Counted from the first letter of the stretch, positions 1-12,489 are shown. The stretch: 64,000 bases of DNA from Ceratobasidium sp. AG-K (GCA_037039685.1 JAWNGF010000001.1:7998001-8062000); one strand, 5' to 3'. Notes: a model not told the origin generated them from the letters alone. Numbers and translations: made by a program.

Positions 1-522
1 GAGATAGTCTGGACTTTCAGCTTCAAAGATGGTAGAATTTGGTGGATTTGAGGGATAGGGCTCGTGCAGAGCTCGAAGAGATGGGTCGTCTTGTGACGAT
101 GCGATAGATAGGGGTACAGATAAATACGAGCTTGACCCACGTAGTACTCGGTTTACACTCCGTGCTAAGGGGAGAGCCGGTCGAGCAAGATCGAACCCGA
201 GTGGAAGTAACGTTATTCTAGTGAGGCTGGCCATCTGCAAGTAGTATCGCCGGACAACCTAGAGAAACCTTGGACGAAAATTCACACTCTGCTAGCAGTT
301 TCCTTCCTAGATATAAGACAAGGTAGTGAAGAGCAGCATTGGGGCCGTGGTGGGAGAGTGGGAGCGGAGCACGTGCCCTGATGCATTTAAAATCCCAATG
401 TGACAATCGTCTATTCTCCCATACTGTAGGAGTACTAGAGACTTATTTTATCGGCCGGAGACTGACAGGAACATATTTGTTAAATTCTTTAAACGACCAA
501 CTGTAGTCTATAACACATCATT
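1..522. other. Left-edge stretch with no gene seen
   Basis: No reading frame here has a recognisable domain or a run of exons joined by good splice sites. It lies downstream of the alpha-COP stop codon, so part of it is probably that gene's 3' untranslated region and terminator. The short open frames present do not begin with a convincing ATG context. Confidence 0.5.
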
Positions 523-3500
523 TTACCGCAGAGTTGGAAGTCCGCTAGCAGTTGCACCAATCTCAGTCACCTTCGTCAAAGGGCAAATTTTACCCTTGTG
601 CTCTGGCAAGAAGCTAGCACGCGTAAAGGGGCAGCGCACGGAAGGCGAACCCTTGTAAATGGGCGTGTAGCTGATCGCGCAAATTTCAAACTCCGTGAAC
701 TCATCGTACGAGATTTCAACGGTGTCCAATGGGTTGCGGTCTCCTTGAGAGATTACTTCGCGGGCCTAGAAATAAATAAACACTTGACAGTAAGCTTGGA
801 CTATCAAAACTCACCTTGGCAACTACCGGCGCTGCAGGATTAAGTTCCAGCAGGCGGCGGGCAAATTTGGCTGCAGAGGCATAGTTCTTGGCTTTCAAGA
901 AAACTGTCATTGCGTTCCGCAGCGCGATCTGCTGATGATTCGGTTGCATGCGACAGTGCGTAAAGTATGCGGCTAACTCGAGACTCCGGCGAACTTCCTC
1001 TTTGGGTAACTCTCGTCGAGTCAGCTCGATCGAAACACCCAAAAGGTATTCACGCGCAAAGGCAATCAACTCTTGTAGCTATATGGAGGGTGAGTGTTTG
1101 GCTATGACGTGAGGTAGACAAACCTACTTCAGAGTAATCATCGTGAGACGTAGGCACAGTTAGTAGCAACGCGTGAAGTAACTGCCTGAATGCGGTGGCG
1201 GCCTCGCTCAGTTTGTTCGCTGAGAGGAAACGGCCACCGTCGTTGAACTCTTGAGCCCGCAAGGTCTTTACGCTTCGGTACACCACGGGCAGAACCTTTC
1301 CAGGCGAGGTCTCGTCAGGGTTGCGACGGATATGAAGTCGTAGCGGAGGGACAGAAGCCGTCAAGGACAGATAAGCACGGGCGGACCGATATATTGACAT
1401 GAATGCTGGCTTTAGGTGCTCGAAATCGACGACACCAGATTGCCTATGCAATAGCTTAAACGAGACGATAAGTAATATTACGATGTCGGTGAGACAGTGC
1501 ACATACCTGCATCGCAGTTTCGAAGGAACCTGCTGCAACATGGTCCGCGGCAAATGGAGAGTTTCTTGTCCAAAGGTCGGTTTCAGCAATGCCAGTCGTA
1601 GCACCCGCAGCTGTGCCGTCAGCGGTAGCCTCCTCCTCCTCGGCTTCTTCAGCTCCAATTGCTTCGTCAAGGTCCCAACCCTCTCCATCAACAGCTTCCT
1701 CCTCTTGAGGAGCAGCGTCAGCCTCCCACTCATCCAAAGCCGGAGCAGTATCAGCCCCATTGACGTATGCGGAGCTTGCGGTAGGATCAGTCAAGCCACC
1801 GTTTGCCATTGCCTTTTCGAAGAAATTCTCGCCCTGAGATAGAGATGGCCAGTTGAGTTGAGCGGTTGAGGTAACGATTGGCGGAGGCGATAGTGGATTT
1901 GTTGCAATTGGAGGGATTTCTTCAATATCATCCTCGGCCAGACCAGCCGATTGAAGAATCTCCTCTGCTAACTCTTCGAGTCCATGGTTACGCGCAGTGA
2001 GGTACGCAAGAGGCACTGTATATGCGCTTCAACAAAATGCCTAGGCTGGTAGCAGAGCTGACTTACGCATCCCTACATCCTTTAGCAAATTTACACGGCT
2101 AACAACGTCTCCCGAATACAAGGTATTTTGGAATTTGGACATTGGGTCCCCTCGAGCTTCCGCAATCTTGCCCATCTTCGAGAGCTTATCGGCACTTCCT
2201 GTAGCCATGTATAGGAACGAGAGTTTGTCGAAATTCTTGGTCTTTTGGTAAGCAATCTCGACGATCTGTAGACGACAGTCAGAATCCGCGTCCAAATGAG
2301 CAGGTGGAAAGGCGTGCCTTGTGGTTTCCCTGTCGAAGACCTTGTTGGGCCAACCGCTCCCAGCATTCCTTTTTGTCGATAGCCCGAGCAGTCTCCAGCG
2401 CTACCTCAAGGTTTCCACATTCGATAGCAAGGTCAAACCTCGTGTTCTTGTCTTGTACAAAGTGAAGGGCGATCTGAACCAACAATAAGCGACTGAATGC
2501 AATTCGATTATATGCAGACGAACCTCCGGGAAGCCCTTCTTTTGCAGGTACGAAATGATGCTCTGACCCACAAGGTTCGAGGTACGAATGATGTGCAAAA
2601 CTTCCTCGTAATTATTGCGAACAAGGGCCAGCTTGAAACGATACTCTGTTGGGTCCATGTCCAGTGTGCTTGGACGTGCACTACGATCGAGATAATGAAT
2701 TTGTTTGCCTTTGACGCGAGTCAAGTACACGGGCTGGTCCAGGGTCTTAATGATGCCGTTGTCACTAACAACGATTATGAGCTAGGATGAATGTGGCCCC
2801 TACACAGTTACGCACCCATTTGGAAGCGCATACTTGATGTGGTTCAATGTCGAGTACACGAACGCACCACTGTCATCCCATGCCCCAGATTTGATCCTGA
2901 TTGTTTCGTGAATAAGGCTGCTCTGAGTCATAGTCTTGTTGGCGATGGTAATAGCTATTGGAATGTATAGGTCATAGACATCTTAGATTAAGGCTCTTGG
3001 CTTACTGTGCTTGCTGAGCAACGCCACGGTGCTTCCATCTGCATTCCAAATCACGTACTTGACTGGTGGGGTGGTAAGCTCGGCCAGCGTTTTTTGTTGT
3101 TGGATGTCGTACAAGACGACAGCGTTGGTGGAGCTTAATATCAAACTTGCGGTACCGCCATAGAAAATCTCGTTGGTCTGAACGGGAGCTTTGAGTGTCT
3201 TGGTAATTGTGTTGGACAAGTCTCGAATTTGGATGTTCTGTCGTATTCAATGTCAATTAAAGCGTAAGGTAACCTAGATGCGACTCGCCTGGGTAGCCTT
3301 CTCCAACACAGCAAATCGGTTTCGAGCCACGAAGACCACGCTGTTCCCGGTCCCGCGCTTGCCGTCAGTAGAGGAGTCTCGCAGATCACCAGACCCAGCA
3401 TCCCTGGGAAGTCCAACGAGTTCATATATTCCATTGTCTGCCGTCTAGGAAGCAACCGTGAGCTCATCGACCAGTATCAAGGCAGTACCACGCACCGACG

Positions 3501-4930
3501 TAACGATGATAGCACGTTCCGCGGGGTTGAAGCTCAACGTGCGTGGCTGCACAAATTGTCCCCCAAGCTTGCGTACACTCAATACGCCGACATCAGCGCG
3601 AGTGTTCAAGTCGTATTGATGCACGTATTTGTCCCGGATATAGTATAAGGTGTCTTGGAACAGCGAAAATGCGGGGCGTTCGCGCTCAAGCTTGAAGACT
3701 ATCAAACCACTGTCGTGGCCTGGCCTTTGAGTTAGTTCTGGATTGAGATCCGCATTTAATCTGGCTTACCGGCAGCAAACAAGTTCAGCTCAGGGTGCGC
3801 GGTCAAAGCCCAAAAGCGATCGTGTTCTCGGCGGAATGTCTGGACTGCAGTTCGCTTTCCCATGTCCCAGACACGGATAGTCTTGTCTTCGCCAACGGAT
3901 AGGATGAGTTCATGACGAGGATGGAACAAGGCACTAGCAACGTTGTTAAAGTGTCCGCGGCAAGTGTCGACTTCCCAGGCTTTTGTTTCGCTCATGCGCC
4001 ATAGCTTGATTTGGCGGTCATCCGCTGCTGAGACAATCAATGGAAGGGTAGGATGGAAAGATGCATAGTTGACACCGCGGTCGTGTCCCTCGAGTACATA
4101 TTTAACTGTCGAAAAAGTGTCAAAAGCGTCAAAGCCAGCTGTACCCATAGAGCCCGCGGCCTGTGCAGCCGCGTGCGTAGCTGGCGTGCCGCCAGTCTTG
4201 CGAAGTCCCGAGATATCCCAAACGCGAACCGTCTGGTCCATGGAAGCGGAAACTACTAGATCATCCTTGGGGTGGAATTGAGCGGACATGATATAATGGG
4301 AGTGTCCCGTTAGAATGGCGATACAGTTGCGAGAAGTGCTGTTCCATATGCGAATGGTTTGATCGTCTGAGGCCGATATCTTTGGGACCATAAGTATACT
4401 ACTACTATATATGGGCGCAAACTTACAATCCACGGCATGTCATGATGGAATTGTACAGTCCGGATATAATCCAGGTGCCCGTGCAGCGTAAACAGGCATT
4501 TTCGGCTCTGTGGTCGCAAGTCTTACCGGGTTATCAGTACACAAGCTAGATAGCAATATGAAAGGACGTACCCCAGACCTTGACCTTGTAATCGTCGCCT
4601 CCTGTGACCAACAATGGCCTCGTAGGATGAATAGCAACACCTCGCACCGGACCTACAATCCCCGCATGCGTCAATGCCAGTCTCCAAGCCGGGATCTTGA
4701 CTGCATATGCGCACCGTCATGTTCATCGAACCTATCTACGAGAGTTCCCATTTGGTAGTTCCATAGCTGTACGCTTCCATTGTGTAATGACGCGGCCAAG
4801 AGTGGACGCGTCGGATGGAAAGCAAGCCCTTTACCAAAAGTTAGTCGCCATGCCCAGGCGCGTACAACATATCGAGACCCTGACCTTTTACACGGTTACT
4901 TTTTGACTCGAATTTAGTGAGCATCTGCAT
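523..4930 (-). CDS. COP1: Coatomer subunit alpha (alpha-COP)
   Basis: Alpha subunit of the COPI coat, which buds vesicles for Golgi-to-ER and intra-Golgi transport and reads KKxx retrieval signals. The start codon (4928-4930) opens [16 protein letters not shown], the usual N terminus of the family. WD40 repeats follow, with [52 protein letters not shown] and [19 protein letters not shown] visible. Next come the WD-associated helical region and a C-terminal COPI domain containing [21 protein letters not shown]. The last exon ends with a Cys-containing segment and a TAA at 523-525. At least a dozen short introns divide the gene, and exon joins checked at the 5' end keep frame. It is divergent from the small gene at 5295, about 360 bp away. 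Identification is from family knowledge and is secure; internal exon borders in the C-terminal half were not all resolved. Confidence 0.95.
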
Positions 4931-5294
4931 GTTGGGCAGACGTTATAGCTACATCCGTAGTGAGCGACCCGGTTCTAGTGAATCCTTGATGAATGTACGA
5001 GTACTTACGTTTTAATTTTTGTCCGCCAAGCTTAAACAGTTTCGTACAAACGTACCCAGTCGTCTCCCGTTATTTATATAGCCCGTAATCGACCTTGTAA
5101 TACAAACGTGGTCAGATCTGGGAAAGACGTGTCGAAGGACGAGGATGGGCGTTACACGTGGTCGTTACAATTTCCCTGCCCGTTACGGGAGGTAGTTAAG
5201 ACCGTCTCAGCCGCCACCATGAGACTCCAAGCCGACCACGTCCATCACCAGCTAACCGCTCAGACACTCTTTTCGTTATATTTATTATAAATAT
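4931..5294. promoter_or_regulatory. Divergent intergenic promoter region with TATA-like sequences
   Basis: This gap separates two divergent genes, alpha-COP on the minus strand and the small gene at 5295 on the plus strand. An AT-rich TATTTATATA sits at 5071-5080. A second A/T run at 5275-5295 lies directly before the plus-strand ATG, too close to act as its own TATA box. No other structure was seen. Confidence 0.4.
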
Positions 5295-5870
5295 ATGGCT
5301 CTCAATATGACTCAAGAAATCTCGTCTGCTCAGCCGCGCCCGCGGACTCCACTCTCCAGTCCATTCCCCACGCAGGAACACCCCGACAACCTCATGGCGG
5401 ACGACATCAATACCCCGTTCGCCATGTTGAACAATGATATACTCACCGAGCCTTACAATAACGATCATACCCAGCAGGCTGATTTTGAACGAGGTATGTG
5501 GAGCGTACGACACGTTTTCCGCGCATACATTCGCCATTTTGACGCGACCTCCTACTGACATGGCGTTCGACATTAGAGCTTGCAGATGGTCTGATGCATT
5601 TGATGATGAACGTGCGAGCTTGGGCCGAAGCACGCCCTGCTCACGAAGCCGCTCAAGAAAAAGACAATCTTATTTCCGAAATCCGGCAAATTGAAGGTCG
5701 TCAACGCGAGCAAGGCAGGTCTATCTCTTTTTGGGGTGCGCTTGCGTCCAATACTCTTTTTGTCACTTGCAATATCTCATTACTAATACTCGTATGTAGA
5801 AGTCGCACGTCAAAGGCTGGTGGGGTTCGTTGCGTCTGTTAAATCAGCATTGGAAAACTTGCAAGGCTAG
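5295..5870 (+). CDS. Small unrecognised protein, three exons
   Basis: I do not recognise this protein. Three exons join in phase. The first begins at ATG 5295 and encodes a polar, proline-rich N terminus (TQEISSAQPRPRTPL). The second encodes ELADGLMHLMMNVRAWAEARP followed by a charged, probably helical EIRQIEGRQREQG. The third reads VARQRLVGFVASVKSALENLQG and stops at TAG 5868-5870. The second intron carries an exact TACTAAT-type branch site shortly before its AG, which supports the model. The product would be about 125 residues, without a signal peptide or membrane segment, and with a likely helical C-terminal half. ATGs a few codons downstream are alternative starts. It runs convergent with the NDUFAF2-like gene, about 120 bp apart. 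The splice evidence makes a real gene likely, but nothing shows its function. Confidence 0.6.
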
Positions 5871-5991
5871 AAAACGGAGTTTGGGTGGTTACGCGAAACA
5901 AATGAAGCGCCGTATGACGTTGGTGACTGTATTGCGTAAAATTATTCAATGAATGTATTTTGAAAGCGAGCGATACTACACGCACCTATAG

Positions 5992-6853
5992 TTACGATCG
6001 ACGCCGCCTGCCGACCTGGGGCTGCCATGAGGATGGCTGCTCCTCTGGTGCCTCCTTCTTAGCCTTTTCCCAAGGGTCTTCAACGTCCTTTGCCCGTAGC
6101 TGTTCATCCGCCACCTTGGGCTGTTGGTCGACAGGTCCGGGCCCTTCCTTCGAACTGGAATCGACAGGTTGTTGATTTCCCGCCGCCACCCGCAGGGGCT
6201 CAAGCCCAGCCTGTGCTATCATTTGTCGCTCGCGCTCCTCTCGGTCTCGAGCCTCGATCATTTGAACATTCCGCTGAAGTCGCTGTCTCCGCAGTATATC
6301 CGCTTGCAATTCCTTATCATATGAGCAAGTTGGAATCGGTGCTAATATGGCATAACTAGCGCAGAACGTACCTGCAGGGTCGGCGGATCTGGCCTCGTGT
6401 ATGAAAGCCACGAGGTCCATTGAACTATTGTGAAAGTCGATCAGGGCAACTAGAAATACGGGGCGTGTTGTAGATAACCTCACCAGGCAGCTGCCGAGCA
6501 CGATTGGCATTTTGCGAAATCTCATGACTTGCCCGAGCGTATTCGACTCGTCGGGTTGGTCGTACCAAATCTATAAGTTTCGGCATATTATATCGTTATG
6601 CTGACAACCGCCAGAGTATGCTTCGACTCGCCTGTTCGCTTTGTGGGAATCTCAAAGTAGCGATTCCCTATTCCGAGGTTTAAGGAAAGTAAAATATTTG
6701 GAACACTGCCCACTAACCCTCTAGATCTTCTCCGACAAAATACCTGCTCTGTTAGAAAGCAAATGCGCTGAGAAATGGATTGTATGCGATTGGTTATACG
6801 GAGCTCACCTGGCGCCTCCACGCCGCCCACAGACGGGAAAACATTCCACTCAT
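5992..6853 (-). CDS. NDUFAF2: Complex I assembly factor, NDUFAF2/mimitin (B17.2-like) family
   Basis: Predicted mitochondrial assembly factor for NADH:ubiquinone oxidoreductase, a paralogue of structural subunit NDUFA12/B17.2. Five exons join in phase. Exon 1 (6809-6853) encodes MSGMFSRLWAAWRRQ. Exon 2 (6718-6748) gives SRYFVGEDLEG and exon 3 continues NRYFEIPTKRTG, which is the family hallmark 'VGxDLxGNxYFE'. Later exons give RRVEY and LPVQWTSWLSYTRPDPPTLQELQ, matching the 'LPxxWxxWLxxTRxxPPT' motif. The C terminus is long, charged and disordered, with SSWQP near the end, and stops at TAA 5992-5994. The long tail is typical of the fungal assembly factor rather than the structural subunit. 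Some single-frame readings of this locus look like nonsense because they cross introns. The family call is strong; choosing NDUFAF2 over NDUFA12 rests on tail length and absence of the subunit's C-terminal motif. Confidence 0.85.
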
Positions 6854-7106
6854 GGTCGAAGATCGCTGTCCTGGTTGCAAAATTTCGGCTCCGAGAATGC
6901 ACAAAAGCCGGATCTTTGGGTATTGGTTGTCGAGCAGTGAAGCGAGCAGCAAGTCTCCATGATTCACGTGATGCGCTCCCTCGAATGATGCGGTGTTCCA
7001 AGTTGGAATCGAAAACATCGTGTAAGATTATATTGCACTCATGATACAATTGCTGTCGTAATGAAAACCCAAGAGCCCCAGAAAGCATACACCAAACCAG
7101 ACACCA

Positions 7107-9279
7107 TTAAAGAGCATAACGGAACGACAAGTTCTCCCTATCGGTCAAATCCAACAAACCCTTGTCGACCTTTTGTCGAACAACCTGTCCGTCAGAATCA
7201 ACCCTCTCGACGTAGCCATGCTCGTCCTGCGCGTGCGTGGACTCGGCTTGCAATGCATCACGTCGCTTGTTCTCCTTGTTCAATACGTAACGAATCAAGA
7301 GGATAATTGCGATGTCACAGACATACGAAGTCTGCAGTGGATGATGTAAGTGGGGGCAGCATACAAGATGGCTGTCACTCACGAGGCAGATGCTCCACGG
7401 CACATAGTTCCTGGGTTTGTATTGCGCCTTCCAAAACTGAGTGCAGAGCACCTGGCCAAGGGAATACCCGATGAGGAAGATCGCGTTGACAGCAAGTTTC
7501 TAAAGGCGATGTTCAGTGTTCAGTCCGACTGGGAAGCGAAATTCGATTCAATTCATCTTACCTTGGTGTGACCAGCAGTGGTAACAGTGACCCAGGAGAG
7601 ACACATCACAAACGAGGGTGCACCACCAAAATTGAGCACGTAAAAGGCGCACAGGAGCCCAACGCGATTGCCCCACGGGATGGTGATCAGCAAGATCGCA
7701 CCCAAGATAGACGGTAGGAAGAATCCGACAGCAATCCATGCCCGGGCGTTCTAGCGTTGTTGATCGAGTTAGCTTAAAGCGCTCTGCAAGATAAAGTGAC
7801 TTACGGGGTAACGACGGAGAATTAAAGTCGACGTGGTAACTGAAATAATCATTACAGCACCCGAGGGGATATTCAAGAGAGTGGTTTGGAGGGTTGTAAA
7901 GCCGAATCCCTGAATGATGAGGCCGTATTGTGTCCCAAAGCCGTTTTGCAAGTTACTGTGGGTTCCAGTTAGTACTTGGTAACCCATCACATGCATACAA
8001 CTTACGAGATCGCAGCAAAGAAGAAAAACAGCCAAGTCTTGACATCCTTCAGCGCCTCGATGAACTGGTCGTGCTTCCAGACTTTGGTTTCGATACCGCT
8101 CTGATTGCCTTGAACGCGTTTCACAGACTTGATCTAATAAGGATGGGTCAGCATAGTCGCCGGTCGGCTTGACATGTGCTTACCTTTTCATCCTTCGTCA
8201 AGAAACGAGCCCTGACTGGACTGTCTGGGAAGATTAGAAGGAACCAAACCCCAATGATGATCGTCATCCCGGTATAAACGATCATCAGGAGTTGCCAGCG
8301 GTTGGGTTTCTTTGTGGGGTCGGCATGGCCAACCCCGAAGGAGATGAAGCCCGAGACAACCGCAGCAAGGCCATTGCACTGGAACGTCCTGCAATGCGGG
8401 TGAGCCAACAGCCGTGTCGGGACCAGGGGGTACATACCATCCCATACGTTCACCGATTTCGGTGCGGTCATAAAACATGGATAGGATGAGCATGACGCCA
8501 TTAGTAATGCACCCTTCGGAAGCCCCAAGCAAGAAGCGAAGAACAACTGAATAACTGTCAGAGGATACATTGCAACGTGATAACGGCATACGCACACAAG
8601 CCACCGAAATCTTTGCACACACAGTGTAGTCCAAGGAGGATTGACCACAGGAGAATGTTCGCTCCCAGGTATTTTGCGACGGGGAACCGCTGCAACGCCC
8701 ATGAATGGGGATACGCAAACACGATGTAGCCTGTGAAATTGGTGAGCAAACCGAAGAGGCGCCACAGTTCTACGAACCAATGTAAAATGCAGAGCCTAGC
8801 GTGTTGAACTGGTCCATAGTGAGGTGGTTATCCTGGATAATGCCCAGAATAGAGGAGGTCGCCAGCGTTTGCCTGAAGAATGGATGATCAGTCAGGCAGT
8901 CCGAGAGAGAGCCAGCTCCAACTCACTTGTCGACGCTTTGGACTAGAATGAACAGTTAGTTTTGCGGACAGATACTGGGGGTTCGTTGACGTACGAGTAT
9001 ACAGGGCGAATAACAGCGGAAGGATGACCCAGTCAATCTTGTTGCGAATCTTCCTCGCTTCCTGAGGATCCAAAGGCGCGTCGTCGGCATGACCAGCGAC
9101 CAAGTCTACAGCCTCGTCGACGCCCTATAGAGCTTTGGTTAGTTGGAGATGGACAGACAGGTTCGGATACATGCCTTGTCATATTGCACCGCACCGATGG
9201 CCGAGTCAGAGCCGGCAGAGGCCGACTTTTTGTCGTCGTACGAATGCGCGTCGCTGTTGGCGCGGGGAAGCTCGTTCAT
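7107..9279 (-). CDS. MFS permease, allantoate/nicotinate (Dal5/TNA1) type
   Basis: Predicted twelve-helix plasma-membrane transporter of the anion:cation symporter family, whose fungal members carry allantoate, nicotinate, biotin precursors, vitamins and other organic anions. The cytosolic N terminus begins MNELPRANSDAHSYDDKKSA at ATG 9279. Then come RKIRNKIDWVILPLLFALY (first helix), GYIVFAYPHSWALQRFPVAKY, and RFLLGASEGCITNGVMLILS, the typical 'RfllGxxEgg' segment. GIGVWFLLIFPDSP-like residues precede the central loop. The last exon encodes IAIILLIRYVLNKENKRRDAL and a charged tail ending at 7107. About ten introns divide it. The first intron (9125-9174) begins with GC instead of GT. Longer in-frame readings upstream start at TTG, so the ATG at 9279 was chosen. 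Substrate cannot be told from sequence. Confidence 0.88.
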
Positions 9280-10164
9280 GCTGGTGCGGTCCGGAGGGGG
9301 GCGCTGAGTTTCAAGTTGGCCCAAGTCCGGGCTATTTCATGGTCGTCGAAACCGATGAGAAGCACAAAGTGGGGTCTGGGCGGTAATGTAACTTTGTTCC
9401 AACAATCGCCACCGCCAGACCCTCTTCAGCCTAAGATACGACCCAGACCGTATGGGCGTTCAGGCACACGACGTGACATCAATCCCGAGTTGCTGCCCTA
9501 GCATAGGACGGACATTCACACACTGGTTGTATAGATCCTGGGAGTGAATGGGAAAAACGGCGCCCCAAGAGTTGCTCCAAGTGAAGACGAGAGACGCTGG
9601 CATCGAAATCGTTTGAGGGAATCCAGGGTAATCACATCATTAGATCTGGCGATGGACAGAAAGCGCGCCAGGGAGCTTGTCGTGTCACCGGTAACGCCAG
9701 CGCATCCATAGATCAAGGTTAAAAGTGCTTCATCAGGAAAGGCGTCGGCGGAGCGAGCCGTGTGAGCCACCAGGGCACGAGGTCTCCCGGCAAATAAGCA
9801 GCTACGCCGGGGACATAAACGGCAATTGTGGCACGATTGATTGCATGGCCGAGTTCCAAGATTCTTGTCGTGGCGACATTACCCCTGAGTGTCAAATCTC
9901 GACGTCATACAACTTGCGATAGCGATATTTGAAAGGCGATTTGGGATGCTAGACTTTGTGTCTATCACACGTGTTGCGATTGCTTGTCGCATAAAATTAT
10001 GGCCACTAATTGAACCCGGGCGATTGAAATGACCGCTACGTCTATTTAGTGTTACCAAAGAATCGGGCGCGAGTTCCTCCAAGGCATCCGAGTGCCAAAC
10101 AACATTCATTCTAAGAACGACTAGACTCGGTATTATTTTGTTCCAGAGTTTTAGTAACAGGTAT
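9280..10164. other. Gap of about 885 bp with no supported gene
   Basis: This holds the upstream region of the MFS gene and the downstream region of the Swp1 gene. A minus-strand open frame at 9516-9770 (84 codons) has no recognisable domain and no convincing partner exons, so it is not called. No repeats or RNA genes were seen. Confidence 0.45.
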
Positions 10165-11199
10165 CTACTTGGTGGTGGTAGATTTCCAAACAAGAGCACG
10201 CTTCCCAGTTCCGACCGCGATAACAGCGAGAACCGCACCATAGCTCAGAACCTGGAATAACCGAAGCTTGACCCAATAAACGAGTAGCAGCCCTTCGAGT
10301 GCGGCAAGAAGGGCGAGGAACGGTCCGGTGTACGAGAGCGCCGCACTGCTTGTGTCAAGTGGAATGGAGATTTGAGACAACTGGGAAAATAACACTCAGT
10401 GACAAGCATGTGACCCGAAGCAAGTGACTCACCAGTCCCACAAGAACGACCCACGGTGCTAAAGCTACAGCTGCAAATACCGCAGATACCGGTTTGGGAG
10501 GCTGAGATGGCTCCGGATTAAACGTGTGCGCGATCAGCGGCTGGGGGGCATAGTGGTTCTCGAGGGGGTGCGGAGTGACTATATGACTTGCTGAATTAGA
10601 TCTAACGTTTGAAAAGGCGTGGCCTCGATCTTACCGGGTGCGGACGGGGGAAGCTGTAAATTGAACAATGGAACGGTGCGTGGGGTGTGCGTGAATGATC
10701 CAAGGATCAACGAGACGCTTAAAGGATCTTCTGTTGTAGGTGGTAAAGAGATCGGCGGTCGGCTGACGCTCTACACGTGCATTGTCGTTGGACTATGACT
10801 TGTACGGAATGTGGACTCGCTTACAATCTCAACCTTTCCTTTACCGTCCTTGCCAACCTTTATGGGCTGAATACCCTCCTCGCCCGTTTTTTCGTCGACC
10901 ATTCGCAGGAAGGCTTGGTGTGGTCGAACAGGATTCCCATCATCTCCCAGCACAGTAAACGACACCCTTAGATTTTCCGTCTTGCCAACGTTGACCGTTG
11001 TCAGCGGGCCGTCGACATCAATACTAACATGCAAGTCGATCAAATATTAACAGCAGCGACAATTCAACGCGACTTACGCTTCTGCTCGGATAATGCTAGC
11101 TTTTGACGAAGTAACGGCAAACTTGGGTCCCTTGAGGCTGAGCGCAGAAGCTTGGAGAGCCAACGCTGGGACCAACAACCATCGTAATTGGGAGAGCAT
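10165..11199 (-). CDS. SWP1: Oligosaccharyltransferase delta subunit (Swp1/ribophorin II)
   Basis: Non-catalytic subunit of the ER-membrane oligosaccharyltransferase, which transfers the lipid-linked glycan to Asn in N-X-S/T sites. The start at 11199 opens MLSQLRWLLVPALALQASA, a clear signal peptide. A luminal beta-rich domain follows, with NVGKTENLRVSFTVLGDDG and HQAFLRMVDEKTGEEG. The C-terminal half has the ribophorin II helices: QPPKPVSAVFAAVALAPWVV, then SYTGPFLALLAALEGLLLVYW and FQVLSYGAVLAVIAVGTGKR. A short cytosolic KSTTTK tail ends at TAG 10165-10167. The family 'HPLEN...P' linker is also present. The frame is open upstream to 11256, but the signal peptide argues for 11199. About 200 bp separate it from the divergent SNARE gene. 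Confidence 0.92.
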
Positions 11200-11400
11200 G
11201 CTTGTATACTTTTTGTACTTCAATGCACGAGATTTTATACTAGTAGATACGGTCACAGACCAAGACGAGCGAAACTAGTTGTGCTGGTTAAAGTAAGATT
11301 AGAGCCTGCCACGTATGGTGCACGTTAGCCAGGGTCGGCGCAGCACGAGTCACGTGATCCACACTGTCCCGGCGGCTCGAGACTCATTCTTTCCACCACA

Positions 11401-12489
11401 ATGTCCGTCGATCCCTGGCACGAAGTTAAAAACGAGGTACAAAACTCGCTCGAAGCTGCGACGAATTTAAGAGCGTCATTTCTACGAATATCGAGCACAG
11501 CTTCTGCAAATAGTGAGGAACTGAACTGGGCGCGAAACGAGGTGGGCAATACTGATCGGACTTGGTCGTCGCCATGCTTAGCTCACGGTTCTAGCTTAAA
11601 GGGACGCTAGCTGCTCTCGATGCTGACCTGGAGGATCTCGAGGAGAGCGTACGGTGAGTCTTTAAAAGGACCCACTGGTTATGCTCGACTAAATTGGGTG
11701 CTAGGATTGTTGAGGAGACTGGTGGGCGGTTGTTCGGCGTCGAAGAAGAGGAGGTCATGGCACGTCGCAAGTATGTTGTCTATGTCCGAAATCAGATAGA
11801 GGTACAGTAAGACTGCTGCCGCACTTCCTCATGACGACTTTGGGGACTGAATTCGGCTCGAATAGACGATGAGGAAAGAGGTCAATTCTTCCTTGGTACG
11901 TTTAAATTGCCTATGTATCGACCTTGTAGTGGTTGAACCGTGAGACGGCAGCCAACTGCACCTTCAACATCGCAATCAGCATATTCGCCAGTTGTTGGTT
12001 CAGGACCACAGGAGGACGATCAGGCGGAATGGTCTCGGGTGGAGCAAGAAGTAAGTTCCTAATATCCGTCACCCGAGATCTAGGTACTGACAATTGCTCT
12101 TAGATGGAGGTTCAACGACAGGACTCGACTCTGGATACAATATCAGGGACACTGCATACGCTAGCCGCGCAGGCAAATCTCATTGGGCACGAAGTTGGAG
12201 AACACAACGAGTACGTTATGCATTATACCTGGTCAACGAATTCAGCTGACTCGACTCTTTAGGATGTTGAGCGAACTCGAGGCAAACGTGGATCGGTCAG
12301 ACTCGAAATTGAGCTCAGCTATGAAGAAAATGAAACACTTTATTCGGGAAACAGAAGGTCAGCTGGTCGAGTGGACTGCATGCGTGTTGGGCTTACGTTG
12401 GCTTGCTTCTAGAAACCAAATCTGGCTGGTGTATTGGAATTTTGATTGTTATATTGTGCGTCCTGCTGTTGGCAGTAATACTGGTTTGA
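11401..12489 (+). CDS. TLG1: Qc-SNARE of the Tlg1/syntaxin-6 family
   Basis: Tail-anchored SNARE acting in fusion at the trans-Golgi and endosomes. Exon 1 starts at ATG 11401 with MSVDPWHEVKNEVQNSLE and contains the LNWARNE hallmark of the syntaxin-6 N-terminal helix bundle. After an intron the frame continues LKGTLAALDADLEDLEESV and FGVEEEEVMARRKYVVYVRNQ, both diagnostic. A disordered linker (QPTAPSTSQSAYSPV) leads to the SNARE motif: QRQDSTLDTISGTLHTLAAQA, then EMLSELEANVDRSDSKLSSAM. The Asp at the zero layer fits a Qc/light-chain type SNARE with a non-glutamine centre, but I did not verify the register. The last exon encodes the anchor SGWCIGILIVILCVLLLAVI and stops at TGA 12487-12489. All exon joins kept frame. 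Confidence 0.9.

Noticed and set aside
9280..9324. Longer start for the MFS gene
   Set aside because: The upstream codon is TTG, not ATG; ATG 9279 is used.
9516..9770. Possible minus-strand gene between MFS and Swp1
   Set aside because: No splice-supported exon partners or domain; composition not clearly coding.
11200..11256. Longer N terminus for Swp1 (MTVSTSIKSRALKYKKYTS)
   Set aside because: It would place a basic stretch before the signal peptide, and MLSQLRWLLVPALALQASA at 11199 is a better start.
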